A stretch of 64,000 bases of DNA. Source: Pelagibacterales bacterium SAG-MED50. Its GTDB lineage: Bacteria; Pseudomonadota; Alphaproteobacteria; Pelagibacterales; Pelagibacteraceae. Positions 1-7,834 of the stretch are shown piece after piece. The stretch covers positions 62,001 to 126,000 of the forward strand of contig JACWER010000001.1 of the NCBI GenBank assembly GCA_014653385.1, read 5' to 3'. The notes under the pieces were generated by a model. It did no database searches, was not told where the DNA came from, and was given only the letters and a program-made list of their open reading frames with translations. Numbering within the stretch: position 1 is the first letter of the stretch; each line of letters opens with the position of its first letter. A program made the translations under genes and the position numbers.

Positions 1-1
1 T

Positions 2-88
2 GGAACTTGGCAGGGTTTATATTTATTTGAGCATCGTTTAGAGCAACAAAACAGAATAATTATTCACCATTTTATTGGTGATGTTTGA
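2..88 (+). CDS. YjbQ/UPF0047 family protein, C-terminal fragment
   Basis: An open frame runs in from the left edge and ends at TGA 86-88, giving 28 residues that begin GTWQGLYLFEHR and end FIGDV. The GTWQGxYLxEHR string is characteristic of the C-terminus of the YjbQ/UPF0047 family, some of whose members have thiamine-phosphate-synthase-like activity; function here is unknown. Only the tail is present, so start, length and operon context cannot be judged. It converges on the minus-strand gene at 111-572. Recognition rests on a short motif, hence moderate confidence. Confidence 0.65.
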   Translation, partial: GTWQGLYLFEHRLEQQNRIIIHHFIGDV

Positions 89-97
89 TTTTTTATA
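64..97 (+). terminator. weak hairpin plus T-run at convergent junction
   Basis: TCACCA (64-69) can pair with TGGTGA (76-81), with a T-run starting about ten bases later. It overlaps the stop of the YjbQ-like fragment and lies between two converging genes. The six-pair stem is short, so this is only a candidate terminator. Confidence 0.3.
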
Positions 98-110
98 TCT
101 TAAATTTTTT

Positions 111-572
111 TTATCTATAAGGATCATAAGCCCATTGCAATATAGCTTGCCTCTGTCTTTTTCTGCATCCAAGGTCACCTTTTTCACAGTTTTTTTCTAT
201 TGCTAAAACATGTCTTCTAAAATTCTTCCATCTTTTAATTTGTATCTCATCCATTGCTGAAATTCTTCTTCCATTAGCAAATCTACAATACCATTGAAAC
301 CAACCTAGAGGGTCCTCTTTAAATATCCATCCCTTTTCAATCCAATGTTCTCTTGAAAGTCCTGACACAACTTTAAATCTATTTAAGCTTACATCAAAAG
401 TTTTACTTAATTTTGCATTTTTGAACCATACTTTTGGATATTCTTTAATATTTAATCCAAAATATGCACCACCAAATACTCCTAATTCCATCATTCTTTT
501 TGGAGTTAATTCTGGTTTAAAGATTTTATAAAAATCTAAATTATCAACCTTTTTTTTAATAATTTTTTTCAT
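111..572 (-). CDS. conserved hypothetical protein, 153 aa
   Basis: No function is recognised. The protein is soluble, basic and rich in Trp, Tyr and Arg. Motifs include FGGAYFG, WFKNAKLS, DPLGWFQWYCRFANGRR and a C-terminal block with CRKRQRQAILQWAYD. This looks like a conserved family of uncharacterised bacterial and fungal proteins, from memory and unverified. The block with the invariant-looking GWFQWYCRF and RQRQ..LQWAYD strings would be the place to look for a binding site. It is the last gene of the long minus-strand array; its start codon lies 9 bases after the upstream PLP-enzyme stop, so it is probably co-transcribed with it. Confidence 0.75.
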   Translation of the reverse strand: MKKIIKKKVDNLDFYKIFKPELTPKRMMELGVFGGAYFGLNIKEYPKVWFKNAKLSKTFDVSLNRFKVVSGLSREHWIEKGWIFKEDPLGWFQWYCRFANGRRISAMDEIQIKRWKNFRRHVLAIEKNCEKGDLGCRKRQRQAILQWAYDPYR

Positions 573-581
573 TAAATTTTT

Positions 582-1709
582 TTACTGATTTATAAGTTTT
601 TGATACATTTCTTTATCAGTGTCACCCTCACAACCAATTATCAAAATATTAGAGTTCTCATCTAATTGTAATTTTTGTTTAATAATTTGATCCTCGTAAC
701 TAGCAATTAAACCTATCACACCAGGTGCTGAATTTTCACCTGCTATGATCCGATGTTCACTAAAGGTAGAATTTCCCAATAGCCTCATTGTCTTTGCAAT
801 ATCATCATCTGGTAAACTAATACAATGTTTTACTGAATTCTTAAGTATTTCCCAGGGAACTAGCGATACTTCACCACAAGACATACCACCCATTAAACTT
901 TCTCTTTTAATATCAATTTTTTCTATTTTTCCAGTTTTAATACTTTCTAAAACACAAGCTGCACTATCAGGTTCAACTACTATTGTAACTGGAACATTAT
1001 CTAAATATCTTGCAATACCTGAAACCATAGCTCCAGCCATTCCACCAACACCAGCCTGTAGTATTACGTGCGTAATTTTTTCATTGTTTATTTGATCAAT
1101 AATTTCTCTCATCATCACTGAATAGCCAGCCATAGTATATTTAGGAACCACCATGTAATCTTTCCAAGCAACATCCTGAACTATTTGCCAATTATTTTCT
1201 GTAGATTGTTTAATACATTCAATTAAAGATTGTTCATAATTTCCTTTTACTTTAATAACATCTGCACCAAGATCAGACATAGCTTGACCTCTTGCCTCAC
1301 TAACAAACTCGCTTATAAAAATTTTACACTTTAAGCCCAATCTTCTAGCACCCCATGCAACTGATCTTCCATGGTTTCCAGCAGTTGCGGTTGCAACAAC
1401 AATATCTTTATTTCCTTTGGTAACTTTCTCAACAGCATAAGCTCCGCCTAGCGCTTTGAAAGATTTAAGATCAAACCTTTTGTTTTCATCTTTATAAAAA
1501 ATATTTTTGAGATTTAGCTCTTTAGATAATTTATTTAAGGATAGTAAAGGAGTGGGAGAGTATCCTTCCCATTTAGAAATGATATTATATGCATCATCTA
1601 TATCATCTTTAGATATTGATTTTAATATCTTATCTTTATCAAATGAATAATTTTTATTATCAATAAATTCAGAGTATTTCCATTGATGACCGTTAGATAA
1701 AATTGTCAT
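582..1709 (-). CDS. PLP-dependent diaminopropionate ammonia-lyase-like enzyme
   Basis: This is a fold-type II PLP enzyme of 375 aa, near the usual length for diaminopropionate ammonia-lyases. The PLP lysine lies in the family-type motif DLKSFKALGGAYAVE (about residue 84), followed by ATATAGNHGRSVAWGA and a phosphate-binding glycine loop GVGGMAGAM. Known relatives eliminate ammonia from 2,3-diaminopropionate to give pyruvate; related threonine-dehydratase-like enzymes use other beta-substituted amino acids. It follows the GmaS-like gene by 3 bases, so it is in the same transcript as the N-methylglutamate synthase module. The true substrate may be another amino-nitrogen compound of that pathway. 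Confidence 0.8.
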   Translation of the reverse strand: MTILSNGHQWKYSEFIDNKNYSFDKDKILKSISKDDIDDAYNIISKWEGYSPTPLLSLNKLSKELNLKNIFYKDENKRFDLKSFKALGGAYAVEKVTKGNKDIVVATATAGNHGRSVAWGARRLGLKCKIFISEFVSEARGQAMSDLGADVIKVKGNYEQSLIECIKQSTENNWQIVQDVAWKDYMVVPKYTMAGYSVMMREIIDQINNEKITHVILQAGVGGMAGAMVSGIARYLDNVPVTIVVEPDSAACVLESIKTGKIEKIDIKRESLMGGMSCGEVSLVPWEILKNSVKHCISLPDDDIAKTMRLLGNSTFSEHRIIAGENSAPGVIGLIASYEDQIIKQKLQLDENSNILIIGCEGDTDKEMYQKLINQ

Positions 1710-1712
1710 AAT

Positions 1713-3038
1713 CTAACAGTCTAAAGTATTATCTTTTTCCCATTTCGTGACTGGTTTTTTTTTATTAAATGAAGATTTGCTTTTAAAATCTTTAATTTCA
1801 GAATTTTTTAATTTTATATAACTTTCAATAACATCTTTTCCAAAAGCTTCAGAAAGAGATTTGCTTTTTTGTAGCATTTTAATTGCTTGTGAAATATCAT
1901 TAGGTAGTTTCTTTAGTTTAGGATACTTTTTAAAATCTTTGTACATATTGCAATGTAATGGTTTTCCAGGGTTTATTTTTTTATTAATTCCTTCTAGTCC
2001 TGCAGCAATAATTCCTGCTTGAAGTAAATATGGATTTGCAGAACCATCCATAAGTCTTAATTCAAATCTTCCTTGATCAGGAATTCTAATCATGTGAGTT
2101 CGATTATTACCAGTATAAGAAATACTACTTGGTGACCAAGTTGCACCAGATTTTGTTGGAGGAGCGTTAATTCTTCTATAGCTATTAATTGTTGGGTTAA
2201 AAAATGCAGATAAAGCCTGAGTATTGTTCATGACTCCGCCTAAAAAGTTATATGCTAACTTACTTAAGCCAAGCGTATCTTTTTTATCTAAGAATTTGTT
2301 GTTTTTTCCATTCCAAACAGAAACGTGTGCATGACAGCCATTTCCAGTTAAATTATGGAAAGGTTTGGGCATAAAGGTTGCTCTTAGGCCATGTTTTTCA
2401 GCAAGACTTTTAACCATATATTTGAAAAAAACATGTCTATCTGCGGTAATTAAAGAGTCTGTGTAATCCCAATTCATTTCAAATTGACCGTTAGCATCTT
2501 CATGATCATTTTGATAAGGCTTCCATCCCATAACAATCATGCAGTCACAAATTTCTTTAATTAACTCATATCTTCTCATTAAAGCTGATTGATCATAGCA
2601 AGGTTTAGATTGTATATCTCTTTTGTCAGCTATTGATGAACCGTCTTCTGATATTAAAAAATATTCACACTCAACACCTGACTTCATTTGTAATTTTTTT
2701 TGAGACATCTTTTTAATTTGTGCTTTAAGCATTACTCTTGGTGATGCCTTTACGGGTTTTCCATCCATGTATAAGTCAGATGCTAGCCATCCAATTTCTT
2801 TATTCCAAGGTAATTGAATTAAGCTATCTGGATCAGGTACACCAAACATATCACTGTCAGCTGGTGTCATATCTAGCCACGTAGCAAATCCTGCAAATCC
2901 TGCACCATTTTTTTGCATTTCACCTATAGCTTGCGCTGGAACTAGTTTAGATCTTAGAACCCCAAATAGATCTACAAAACTAATTAGAAAATATTTAATT
3001 TTTTTTTGTTTCGCAATTTGGGAAAGATTTTTTGGCAT
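1713..3038 (-). CDS. gmaS: glutamine synthetase-like enzyme, probable gamma-glutamylmethylamide synthetase
   Basis: The 441-aa protein has the glutamine synthetase fold: an N-terminal beta-grasp segment (FVDLFGVLRSK), a metal-binding SGVECEYFL strand, HEDANGQFEMNW, GNGCHAHVSVW, NSYRRI and GRFELRLMDGSANPYL. These carry the expected acidic and histidine ligands and the ATP/glutamate contacts. The N-terminus (GAGFAGFATWLDMTPAD) and length fit GmaS, which joins glutamate and methylamine to give gamma-glutamylmethylamide with ATP. It lies downstream of genes for all three N-methylglutamate synthase subunits, which supports that role. A plain GlnT-type glutamine synthetase is the alternative. Confidence 0.75.
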   Translation of the reverse strand: MPKNLSQIAKQKKIKYFLISFVDLFGVLRSKLVPAQAIGEMQKNGAGFAGFATWLDMTPADSDMFGVPDPDSLIQLPWNKEIGWLASDLYMDGKPVKASPRVMLKAQIKKMSQKKLQMKSGVECEYFLISEDGSSIADKRDIQSKPCYDQSALMRRYELIKEICDCMIVMGWKPYQNDHEDANGQFEMNWDYTDSLITADRHVFFKYMVKSLAEKHGLRATFMPKPFHNLTGNGCHAHVSVWNGKNNKFLDKKDTLGLSKLAYNFLGGVMNNTQALSAFFNPTINSYRRINAPPTKSGATWSPSSISYTGNNRTHMIRIPDQGRFELRLMDGSANPYLLQAGIIAAGLEGINKKINPGKPLHCNMYKDFKKYPKLKKLPNDISQAIKMLQKSKSLSEAFGKDVIESYIKLKNSEIKDFKSKSSFNKKKPVTKWEKDNTLDC

Positions 3039-3072
3039 GATTAATCCTACTGGTTTAAAAAGTTTTAATCAA

Positions 3073-4380
3073 TTATTTTTTTCCTGGAATCCAATCAGTA
3101 CCAGCTAAAGGTACTCTTGCCATTGCAGCAGCTTCTACTGTTAAAGCAGCTAAATCTTCTGGTTCTAAATTTCTTACATCTGATTTACCATTAGCTCTGG
3201 CTAAAGTTTGCAACTCTAAGGTTAAAGTTGTTAAGTAATTTTTAATCCTTTTACCAGCTTCTATAGGGTTTAATCTTTTTTCTAATTCAGGATCTTGCGT
3301 TGCAACCCCAACTGGACATTTTCCGGTATGACAGTGATGACAGTAACCAGGTTCTGTTCCTAATTTTTTATAATCTTCAACATATAAATCTGCATTACAA
3401 TTCAAAGCCATCATTGCAGCAGAACCAATTGATACTGCATCTGCGCCCATCGCCATTGCTTTTGCAACATCAGCACCACTTCTAATGCCACCTGAAACTA
3501 TTAACTGAACTTTTCTATGCATATTCAATTCTTTAAGAGCATCTACTGCTTCTCTTAAAGCACCTAATGTTGGAATTCCTACATGCTCAATAAAGACATC
3601 TTGGGTAGCAGCTGTACCACCTTGCATTCCATCGAGCACAACTACATCTGCGCCAGCTTTAACAGCTAGTGTTGTATCGTAATAAGGTCTTGCTGCTCCT
3701 ACTTTAATATAAATTGGTTTTTCCCAATTAGTAATCTCTCTAAGTTCTTGAATTTTAATTTCTAAATCATCAGGTCCCGTCCAGTCAGGGTGTCTACAAG
3801 CGCTTCTTTGATCTATTCCTTCAGGTAAAGTTCTCATTCCAGCAACTCTTTTGTTAATTTTTTGACCAAGTAACATCCCTCCACCACCAGGTTTTGCACC
3901 TTGTCCAACCACAACTTCAATAGCGTCAGCTTTTCTCAAATCATCAGGATTCATGCCATATCTAGAAGGTAGTAATTGATAAACTAAGTATTTAGAGGAA
4001 CCTCTTTCTTCTTGTGTCATACCACCGTCACCAGTAGTTGTAGAGGTTCCCATTGCAGATGCTCCTCTACCAAGAGCTTCTTTTGCATTAGCACCCAGCG
4101 CGCCAAAACTCATTCCAGCGATTGTAATTGGAATATCTAATTTGATTGGTTTTTTTGCAAATCTATCCCCTAAAATAACTGAAGTGTTACAAGTTTCTCT
4201 ATAACCTTCCAATGGATATCTCGACATTGATGCTCCTAAAAAAACTAGATCATCAAAGTCAGGCACTTTACGTTTAGCACCTAATCCTCTAATTTGATAT
4301 ATACCTTCATTAGCGGCTCTTTGAATTTCTTTTATAGTAGAGCTTGGAAACGTTTTAAATTCTTTAAGATTTTTTTTCAT
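3073..4380 (-). CDS. mgsC: N-methylglutamate synthase-like FMN/Fe-S subunit (GltB2 domain)
   Basis: The 435-aa protein matches the central FMN-binding synthase domain of glutamate synthase. Visible signatures are GMSFGALGANAKEAL, GQGAKPGGGGMLLGQK, KVGAARPYYDTTLAVKAGAD, GGIRSGADVAKAMAMGADAV and the iron-sulfur motif CHHCHTGKCPVGVATQ. In N-methylglutamate synthase this subunit condenses methylamine-derived nitrogen with 2-oxoglutarate carbon. It follows the amidotransferase, GXGXG and 45-aa ORFs, and precedes the GmaS-like gene by 34 bases. Length agrees with MgsC/GlxD proteins. Confidence 0.8.
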   Translation of the reverse strand: MKKNLKEFKTFPSSTIKEIQRAANEGIYQIRGLGAKRKVPDFDDLVFLGASMSRYPLEGYRETCNTSVILGDRFAKKPIKLDIPITIAGMSFGALGANAKEALGRGASAMGTSTTTGDGGMTQEERGSSKYLVYQLLPSRYGMNPDDLRKADAIEVVVGQGAKPGGGGMLLGQKINKRVAGMRTLPEGIDQRSACRHPDWTGPDDLEIKIQELREITNWEKPIYIKVGAARPYYDTTLAVKAGADVVVLDGMQGGTAATQDVFIEHVGIPTLGALREAVDALKELNMHRKVQLIVSGGIRSGADVAKAMAMGADAVSIGSAAMMALNCNADLYVEDYKKLGTEPGYCHHCHTGKCPVGVATQDPELEKRLNPIEAGKRIKNYLTTLTLELQTLARANGKSDVRNLEPEDLAALTVEAAAMARVPLAGTDWIPGKK

Positions 4381-4518
4381 TTAATATGCACCTACATTAT
4401 CAATTTTAAAATTATATAAATTTCTTGAAGAACCATACCTTTTAAATTTTTTAGGATCTTCTGAAATATTTAACTTTTTAAATAGTTTAGTTAATTCATC
4501 AATATTCTTTTTATCCAT
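4381..4518 (-). CDS. 45-aa small protein embedded in the mgs operon
   Basis: This ORF is below the ORF-track cutoff. It starts at ATG (complement of 4516-4518) and ends at TAA (complement of 4381-4383), directly next to the mgsC start at 4380. Its first 8 bases overlap the end of mgsB, so it is tightly coupled on both sides. The protein begins MDKKNIDELTKLFKKL, continues SEDPKKFKRYGSSRNLYNF and ends DNVGAY; it is soluble and basic, with no membrane segment. Filling the exact gap between two coupled genes strongly suggests it is translated. It could be a small assembly subunit of N-methylglutamate synthase, but no function is known to me. Confidence 0.7.
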   Translation of the reverse strand: MDKKNIDELTKLFKKLNISEDPKKFKRYGSSRNLYNFKIDNVGAY

Positions 4519-5062
4519 TTTTTTTTTCTACGCAATCAGCACCTAAATTTTTTACTTTGCCTTTTACAAATATTTTAGCTTCATATATTGAGTCCCCAAG
4601 ATCTGCGTCAGCATCACCCATTACAACTAAATTACCTTTTTGAGCCATAAAAGCAGACATATGTCCAACAGAACCTTTAACAACTATATCAATTCCTTTC
4701 ATTGATATTCCACATCTAGAACTTGCATCACCTTCAATAATCAGAGCGCCTCCATGACCTGTTGCACCAGCTGATTGTGAAGCATTACCTTTGACAATAA
4801 TTTTACCCGACATCATATTCTCAGCAACCCCAGTTCCAACATTTCCATGAACTGTAACGGTTGCTTTTTGATTCATACCAGCACAGTAATATCCAGTATG
4901 ACCTTTGATTGTAATGTCTATGTCATCTTTTAAGCCAGCACATATTGCATGTTGTCCTTGAGGATTTGAAATTTCAAATTTTCGAGTGTTTTTTTTTCTA
5001 TCAAAATTTTGAAGATGTTGATTTACCTCTCTTAAAGTTTTTTTATTTAAATCAAAATTCAT
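4511..5062 (-). CDS. mgsB: N-methylglutamate synthase-like GXGXG subunit
   Basis: The 183-aa protein is a right-handed beta-helix GXGXG domain like the C-terminal domain of the glutamate synthase large subunit. Repeats such as GHTGYYCAGMNQ, GNVGTGVAENMMSG, GNASQSAGATGHGG and GSVGHMSAFMAQKG recur at about 20-residue spacing. In the split N-methylglutamate synthase this subunit bridges the amidotransferase and the FMN subunit. Its stop is 3 bases after... upstream mgsA ends at 5066, leaving a 3-base gap, and it overlaps the 45-aa ORF by 8 bases. It is about 100 residues shorter than its paralogue at 9776-10630, which carries an extra N- and C-terminal part. Confidence 0.8.
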   Translation of the reverse strand: MNFDLNKKTLREVNQHLQNFDRKKNTRKFEISNPQGQHAICAGLKDDIDITIKGHTGYYCAGMNQKATVTVHGNVGTGVAENMMSGKIIVKGNASQSAGATGHGGALIIEGDASSRCGISMKGIDIVVKGSVGHMSAFMAQKGNLVVMGDADADLGDSIYEAKIFVKGKVKNLGADCVEKKNG

Positions 5063-5065
5063 ATA

Positions 5066-5944
5066 CTACCAATGATAAACTACCCCAGGTTTTGGTTCGT
5101 AAATTTTTGCTGAATTAACATTTGGAAGATGTGCCATTGCTTGAAACTCAGATGCAACCGCAACATAATCTTTAGTCTCAGCAACAACAGCAGGCTTGCA
5201 TGCAATTTCATCTCTTAACAACGCAAAGCCATCTTTTGTACCTGCAATAAAAGTATAAAAACCGTCTAAGTCATTTAAGCTATTCTTTAATGTTTTTTCT
5301 AAATCTTCACCTTTTGATATTTGATTTGAAATATATCCAGCTGCAACCTCGGTATCATTTTCAGAATTAAAATTTTGACCATCTTTTATTAAAGATCTTC
5401 TTATATTATTGTGATTTGATAAAGATCCATTATGAACTAAACACTCGTCCTCTGATGTAGAATATGGGTGAGAACCTTGTGTAGTTATTGCACTTTCTGT
5501 AGCCATTCTAGTATGACCAATTCCATGTGTCCCTGAAAAAGAAGAAAGTTTAAATTTTTTTACAACATCCTTTGGATTACCAGTTTGTTTGAAAATATTG
5601 ATACTTTTTCCATAGCCAACTAATGATACTTCTGGAATTTCTATTTTTAATAAATCTAAGATTTTAGCTGGTTTTTCTTTGGTTTCTAAAATTACGTGAT
5701 CAGCATAATAAGTTAGTTTAATTTTTTTAATAAACTTTGATATTTTCTTTTTAAAATCATTTTCCTTAAGTTCATTAAGACAAATAGAATACTTAAAGTT
5801 TTTTTTATTTTCTTTTGTATAGACTGCAAATCCGGCACTATCTGGACCCCTAGTTGCCATACCATCTAACATCCCAGACAAGAATTTACCTAAATGTTTT
5901 TCGTATTTTTTTGTTTTTAAATAAATGCCAACAATTCCACACAT
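5066..5944 (-). CDS. mgsA: N-methylglutamate synthase-like class II amidotransferase subunit
   Basis: The protein starts MCGIVGIYL, so Cys2 becomes the N-terminal nucleophile of an Ntn-type class II glutamine amidotransferase. Other expected elements are MATRGPDSAGFAVY, GHTRMATESAI, SHPYSTSEDECLVHNGSLSNHNNIR and FNSENDTEVAAGYI. It would release the amide or methylamide nitrogen from a gamma-glutamyl donor and pass it to the synthase subunit. The length (292 aa) fits MgsA/GlxB. It is the first subunit gene of this module, 11 bases after a 51-aa membrane protein gene. Confidence 0.8.
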   Translation of the reverse strand: MCGIVGIYLKTKKYEKHLGKFLSGMLDGMATRGPDSAGFAVYTKENKKNFKYSICLNELKENDFKKKISKFIKKIKLTYYADHVILETKEKPAKILDLLKIEIPEVSLVGYGKSINIFKQTGNPKDVVKKFKLSSFSGTHGIGHTRMATESAITTQGSHPYSTSEDECLVHNGSLSNHNNIRRSLIKDGQNFNSENDTEVAAGYISNQISKGEDLEKTLKNSLNDLDGFYTFIAGTKDGFALLRDEIACKPAVVAETKDYVAVASEFQAMAHLPNVNSAKIYEPKPGVVYHW

Positions 5945-5955
5945 AAGTTTTAGAT

Positions 5956-6111
5956 TTAATTAATTAAAGATTTAAAAAAATCTTTATAGTAGATAAGATT
6001 AACTACCACAATGATGATAATAGCCGCTATCACACCATATTTAGCTTTTGGAAAAACCACACCTCTCATTTTGGTGGGTCTTAATTCTTCATTTTTTTCT
6101 CTATCATCCAT
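5956..6111 (-). CDS. single-pass membrane miniprotein, 51 aa
   Basis: The ORF track starts this gene at 6141, but its first residues (MWRPFFW) are encoded by the intrinsic terminator hairpin and U-tract. The internal ATG at 6111, preceded by a GGATT sequence, is a better start and gives MDDREKNEELRPTK. A polar N-terminus is followed by one hydrophobic helix (YGVIAAIIIIVVVNLIYY). It lies just upstream of mgsA. The function is unknown; a membrane anchor or accessory of transporter or synthase is possible. Confidence 0.6.
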   Translation of the reverse strand: MDDREKNEELRPTKMRGVVFPKAKYGVIAAIIIIVVVNLIYYKDFFKSLIN

Positions 6112-6122
6112 ATTTTTAATCC

Positions 6123-6154
6123 AAAAAAAAGGGCGCCACAATTAAGTAGCGCCC
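6123..6154 (-). terminator. strong intrinsic terminator after amtB and the 74-aa gene
   Basis: On the minus strand GGGCGC, a 12-base loop and GCGCCC are followed by eight T residues. The six-pair GC-only stem is striking in this AT-rich genome. It lies 16 bases beyond the stop of the 74-aa gene and immediately before the 51-aa gene, so it should end most amtB transcripts or act as an attenuator. Confidence 0.9.
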
Positions 6155-6170
6155 AAATTTTTATTTTATA

Positions 6171-6395
6171 TTACCAATCGGTAATATTGCTTTTATGATC
6201 ATTAGCACCATGTCGTTTTCTAGCTAACCTTGAAAGTTCTTCACTTTCAGATTTGTTAGTAATAACATGCCAACCAATCCAGATCACTATCCCAAGAATA
6301 ACCAGTAAAGTTTCAGTGGATCCGGCTCCTGGGTAAACTGCACCAACAACCTCCTTAGCACTTAAATGATCTATCCAGTTTGTAACTGTAGCCAT
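6171..6395 (-). CDS. single-pass membrane miniprotein next to amtB, 74 aa
   Basis: The protein MATVTNWIDHLSAKEVVG... has one predicted transmembrane helix (LLVILGIVIWIGWHVI) flanked by a polar N-terminus and a charged C-terminus (SEELSRLARKRHGAND). A good Shine-Dalgarno, AAAGGAGAAAAATATG, supports the start. It is 11 bases downstream of amtB and is followed by the GC-rich terminator, so amtB and this gene probably form one bicistronic message. In most proteobacteria the neighbour of amtB is glnK (PII); here a tiny membrane protein takes that place. Function unknown. Confidence 0.75.
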   Translation of the reverse strand: MATVTNWIDHLSAKEVVGAVYPGAGSTETLLVILGIVIWIGWHVITNKSESEELSRLARKRHGANDHKSNITDW

Positions 6396-6406
6396 ATTTT
6401 TCTCCT

Positions 6407-7807
6407 TTACCTAGTTGCAGATGAAACTGCTTTTTCATCATCTTTAGCAGATTCCATCATTTCATAGTCTAATCCAGCTATTTCTACTTCACGTGGGATT
6501 CTTAATTTACCCATTCCGCTTAGTACTTTAGCTATGATATAGCCTGGTAGCATTCCTAATACTCCGAACATTATTATTGCTCCTAAGAATTGCCCCAATG
6601 GATTGATTGATGCGTAAGTTGATCCGTCCCACATAGCTCCTACACTGTATCCAGATGAAGGATAGCCATTTAAAACAAACCCACAAATCACAAGACCAAC
6701 AAAGCCAGCATAACCATGTACTGCTACTGCACCAACTGCATCATCAATTTTGAACTTACGTTCAACCCAGTAATGTAGTTTGTATGCAATTACAACACCG
6801 ATCATACCAATGATCATTGCTTGAATTGGATGATATAAATCATTTCCAGCTGAAGCACAGATGATACCTGCTAGTCCACTTGAGTAAGTCCAGAAAGGAT
6901 CACCTTTAGCGATCACATATCCGGCCAATAATCCACCTGATAACGACATCAGGAAGTTAAAGGTAATACCACTCAGTGTAGTAGGGGTTACATATATGTT
7001 TGTAGCCGTCCAATAGGTTACACCTTCCATTCCATATTCAGGCCCAAGATCAAATATTGGTATATTACATGCCGCATAAAATCCCCAGAAACCAGTATAA
7101 ATTAAAAATAATCCAACTGTAACTAGCCAAGGATTTCTTGGTCCTATATTTCTTGGTTCACCACTTGATGAAAATTTCCCAATTCTTGGTCCTAAAACCA
7201 CTAGAACACCTAAAGCAAATCCACCCGCAATTGCGTGAATTACACCAGAAGCATAAGCATCATGGTATCCTAAAATTTTAAGCATCCATCCATCAAAGTG
7301 CCATCCCCAAGCAGCATCAATTGTCCAAAATACAGATCCAATTGCTATTGCTAAAATTCCAAATGCAAAAGTTGTAATTCTTTCAATGATTGCTCCTGAA
7401 ACAATAGAAGCAGCTGTCCATGAAAATAGTAAGAAGGCAGCCCAGAATACTCCACTTATGTGATCGCCTAAATTGATCGCCATAAATTCTGTATTAGGTG
7501 CATACCACTTAGCACTAAAAGTACTTTCATCTGTTATCAATGCAGCACTTTCATTCATTATTGAAGGTGCAATTCCAGGTCCTGTTGGAAATGCCCAGTA
7601 TATCCACCAACCAAAGAAAAACCAAGTTACTGTAACCAATGGTATCAGCATTGTATTTTTCATAAGAGTATGTTGGTGATGTTTGTATCGAGAAGCTCCA
7701 ACTTCATACATACAGAAACCGACGTGAATTAAAAACATCAGTACCACTGTTACCCAGTAGTAAAATTCTGTAAATATGGTTGTAAGAGCACCTAACTGAT
7801 CGTCCAT
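6407..7807 (-). CDS. amtB: ammonium transporter
   Basis: This 466-aa polytopic membrane protein belongs to the Amt/MEP/Rh family. About eleven hydrophobic segments are visible. Family motifs include FWTIDAAWGWHFDGWML, HAIAGGFALGVLVVLGPR with the first pore histidine region, and DAVGAVAVHGYAGFVGL with the second. It conducts ammonium or ammonia (possibly methylammonium) across the inner membrane. The start has a GGGAGAGAGATTATG ribosome site. Its position between the two GS/glutamate-synthase-like modules ties uptake to assimilation. SAR11 is reported to lack GlnB/GlnK, and none is present here. Confidence 0.93.
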   Translation of the reverse strand: MDDQLGALTTIFTEFYYWVTVVLMFLIHVGFCMYEVGASRYKHHQHTLMKNTMLIPLVTVTWFFFGWWIYWAFPTGPGIAPSIMNESAALITDESTFSAKWYAPNTEFMAINLGDHISGVFWAAFLLFSWTAASIVSGAIIERITTFAFGILAIAIGSVFWTIDAAWGWHFDGWMLKILGYHDAYASGVIHAIAGGFALGVLVVLGPRIGKFSSSGEPRNIGPRNPWLVTVGLFLIYTGFWGFYAACNIPIFDLGPEYGMEGVTYWTATNIYVTPTTLSGITFNFLMSLSGGLLAGYVIAKGDPFWTYSSGLAGIICASAGNDLYHPIQAMIIGMIGVVIAYKLHYWVERKFKIDDAVGAVAVHGYAGFVGLVICGFVLNGYPSSGYSVGAMWDGSTYASINPLGQFLGAIIMFGVLGMLPGYIIAKVLSGMGKLRIPREVEIAGLDYEMMESAKDDEKAVSSATR

Positions 7808-7834
7808 AATCTCTCTCCCATATTAGTTTAAGAA

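Noticed and set aside
745-1095. Plus-strand ORF (116 aa) opposite the PLP enzyme, and similar ORFs at 7473, 8972, 9966, 11102, 18964, 33069, 39333, 44728 and others
   Set aside because: They lie entirely within clear genes on the other strand or in another frame, show low-complexity or mirror-translation composition, and have no family motif or ribosome site.
6112-6141. N-terminal extension MWRPFFWIKN of the 51-aa gene in the ORF track
   Set aside because: These codons come from the terminator stem and U-tract of the preceding transcript; the internal ATG at 6111 is the better start.
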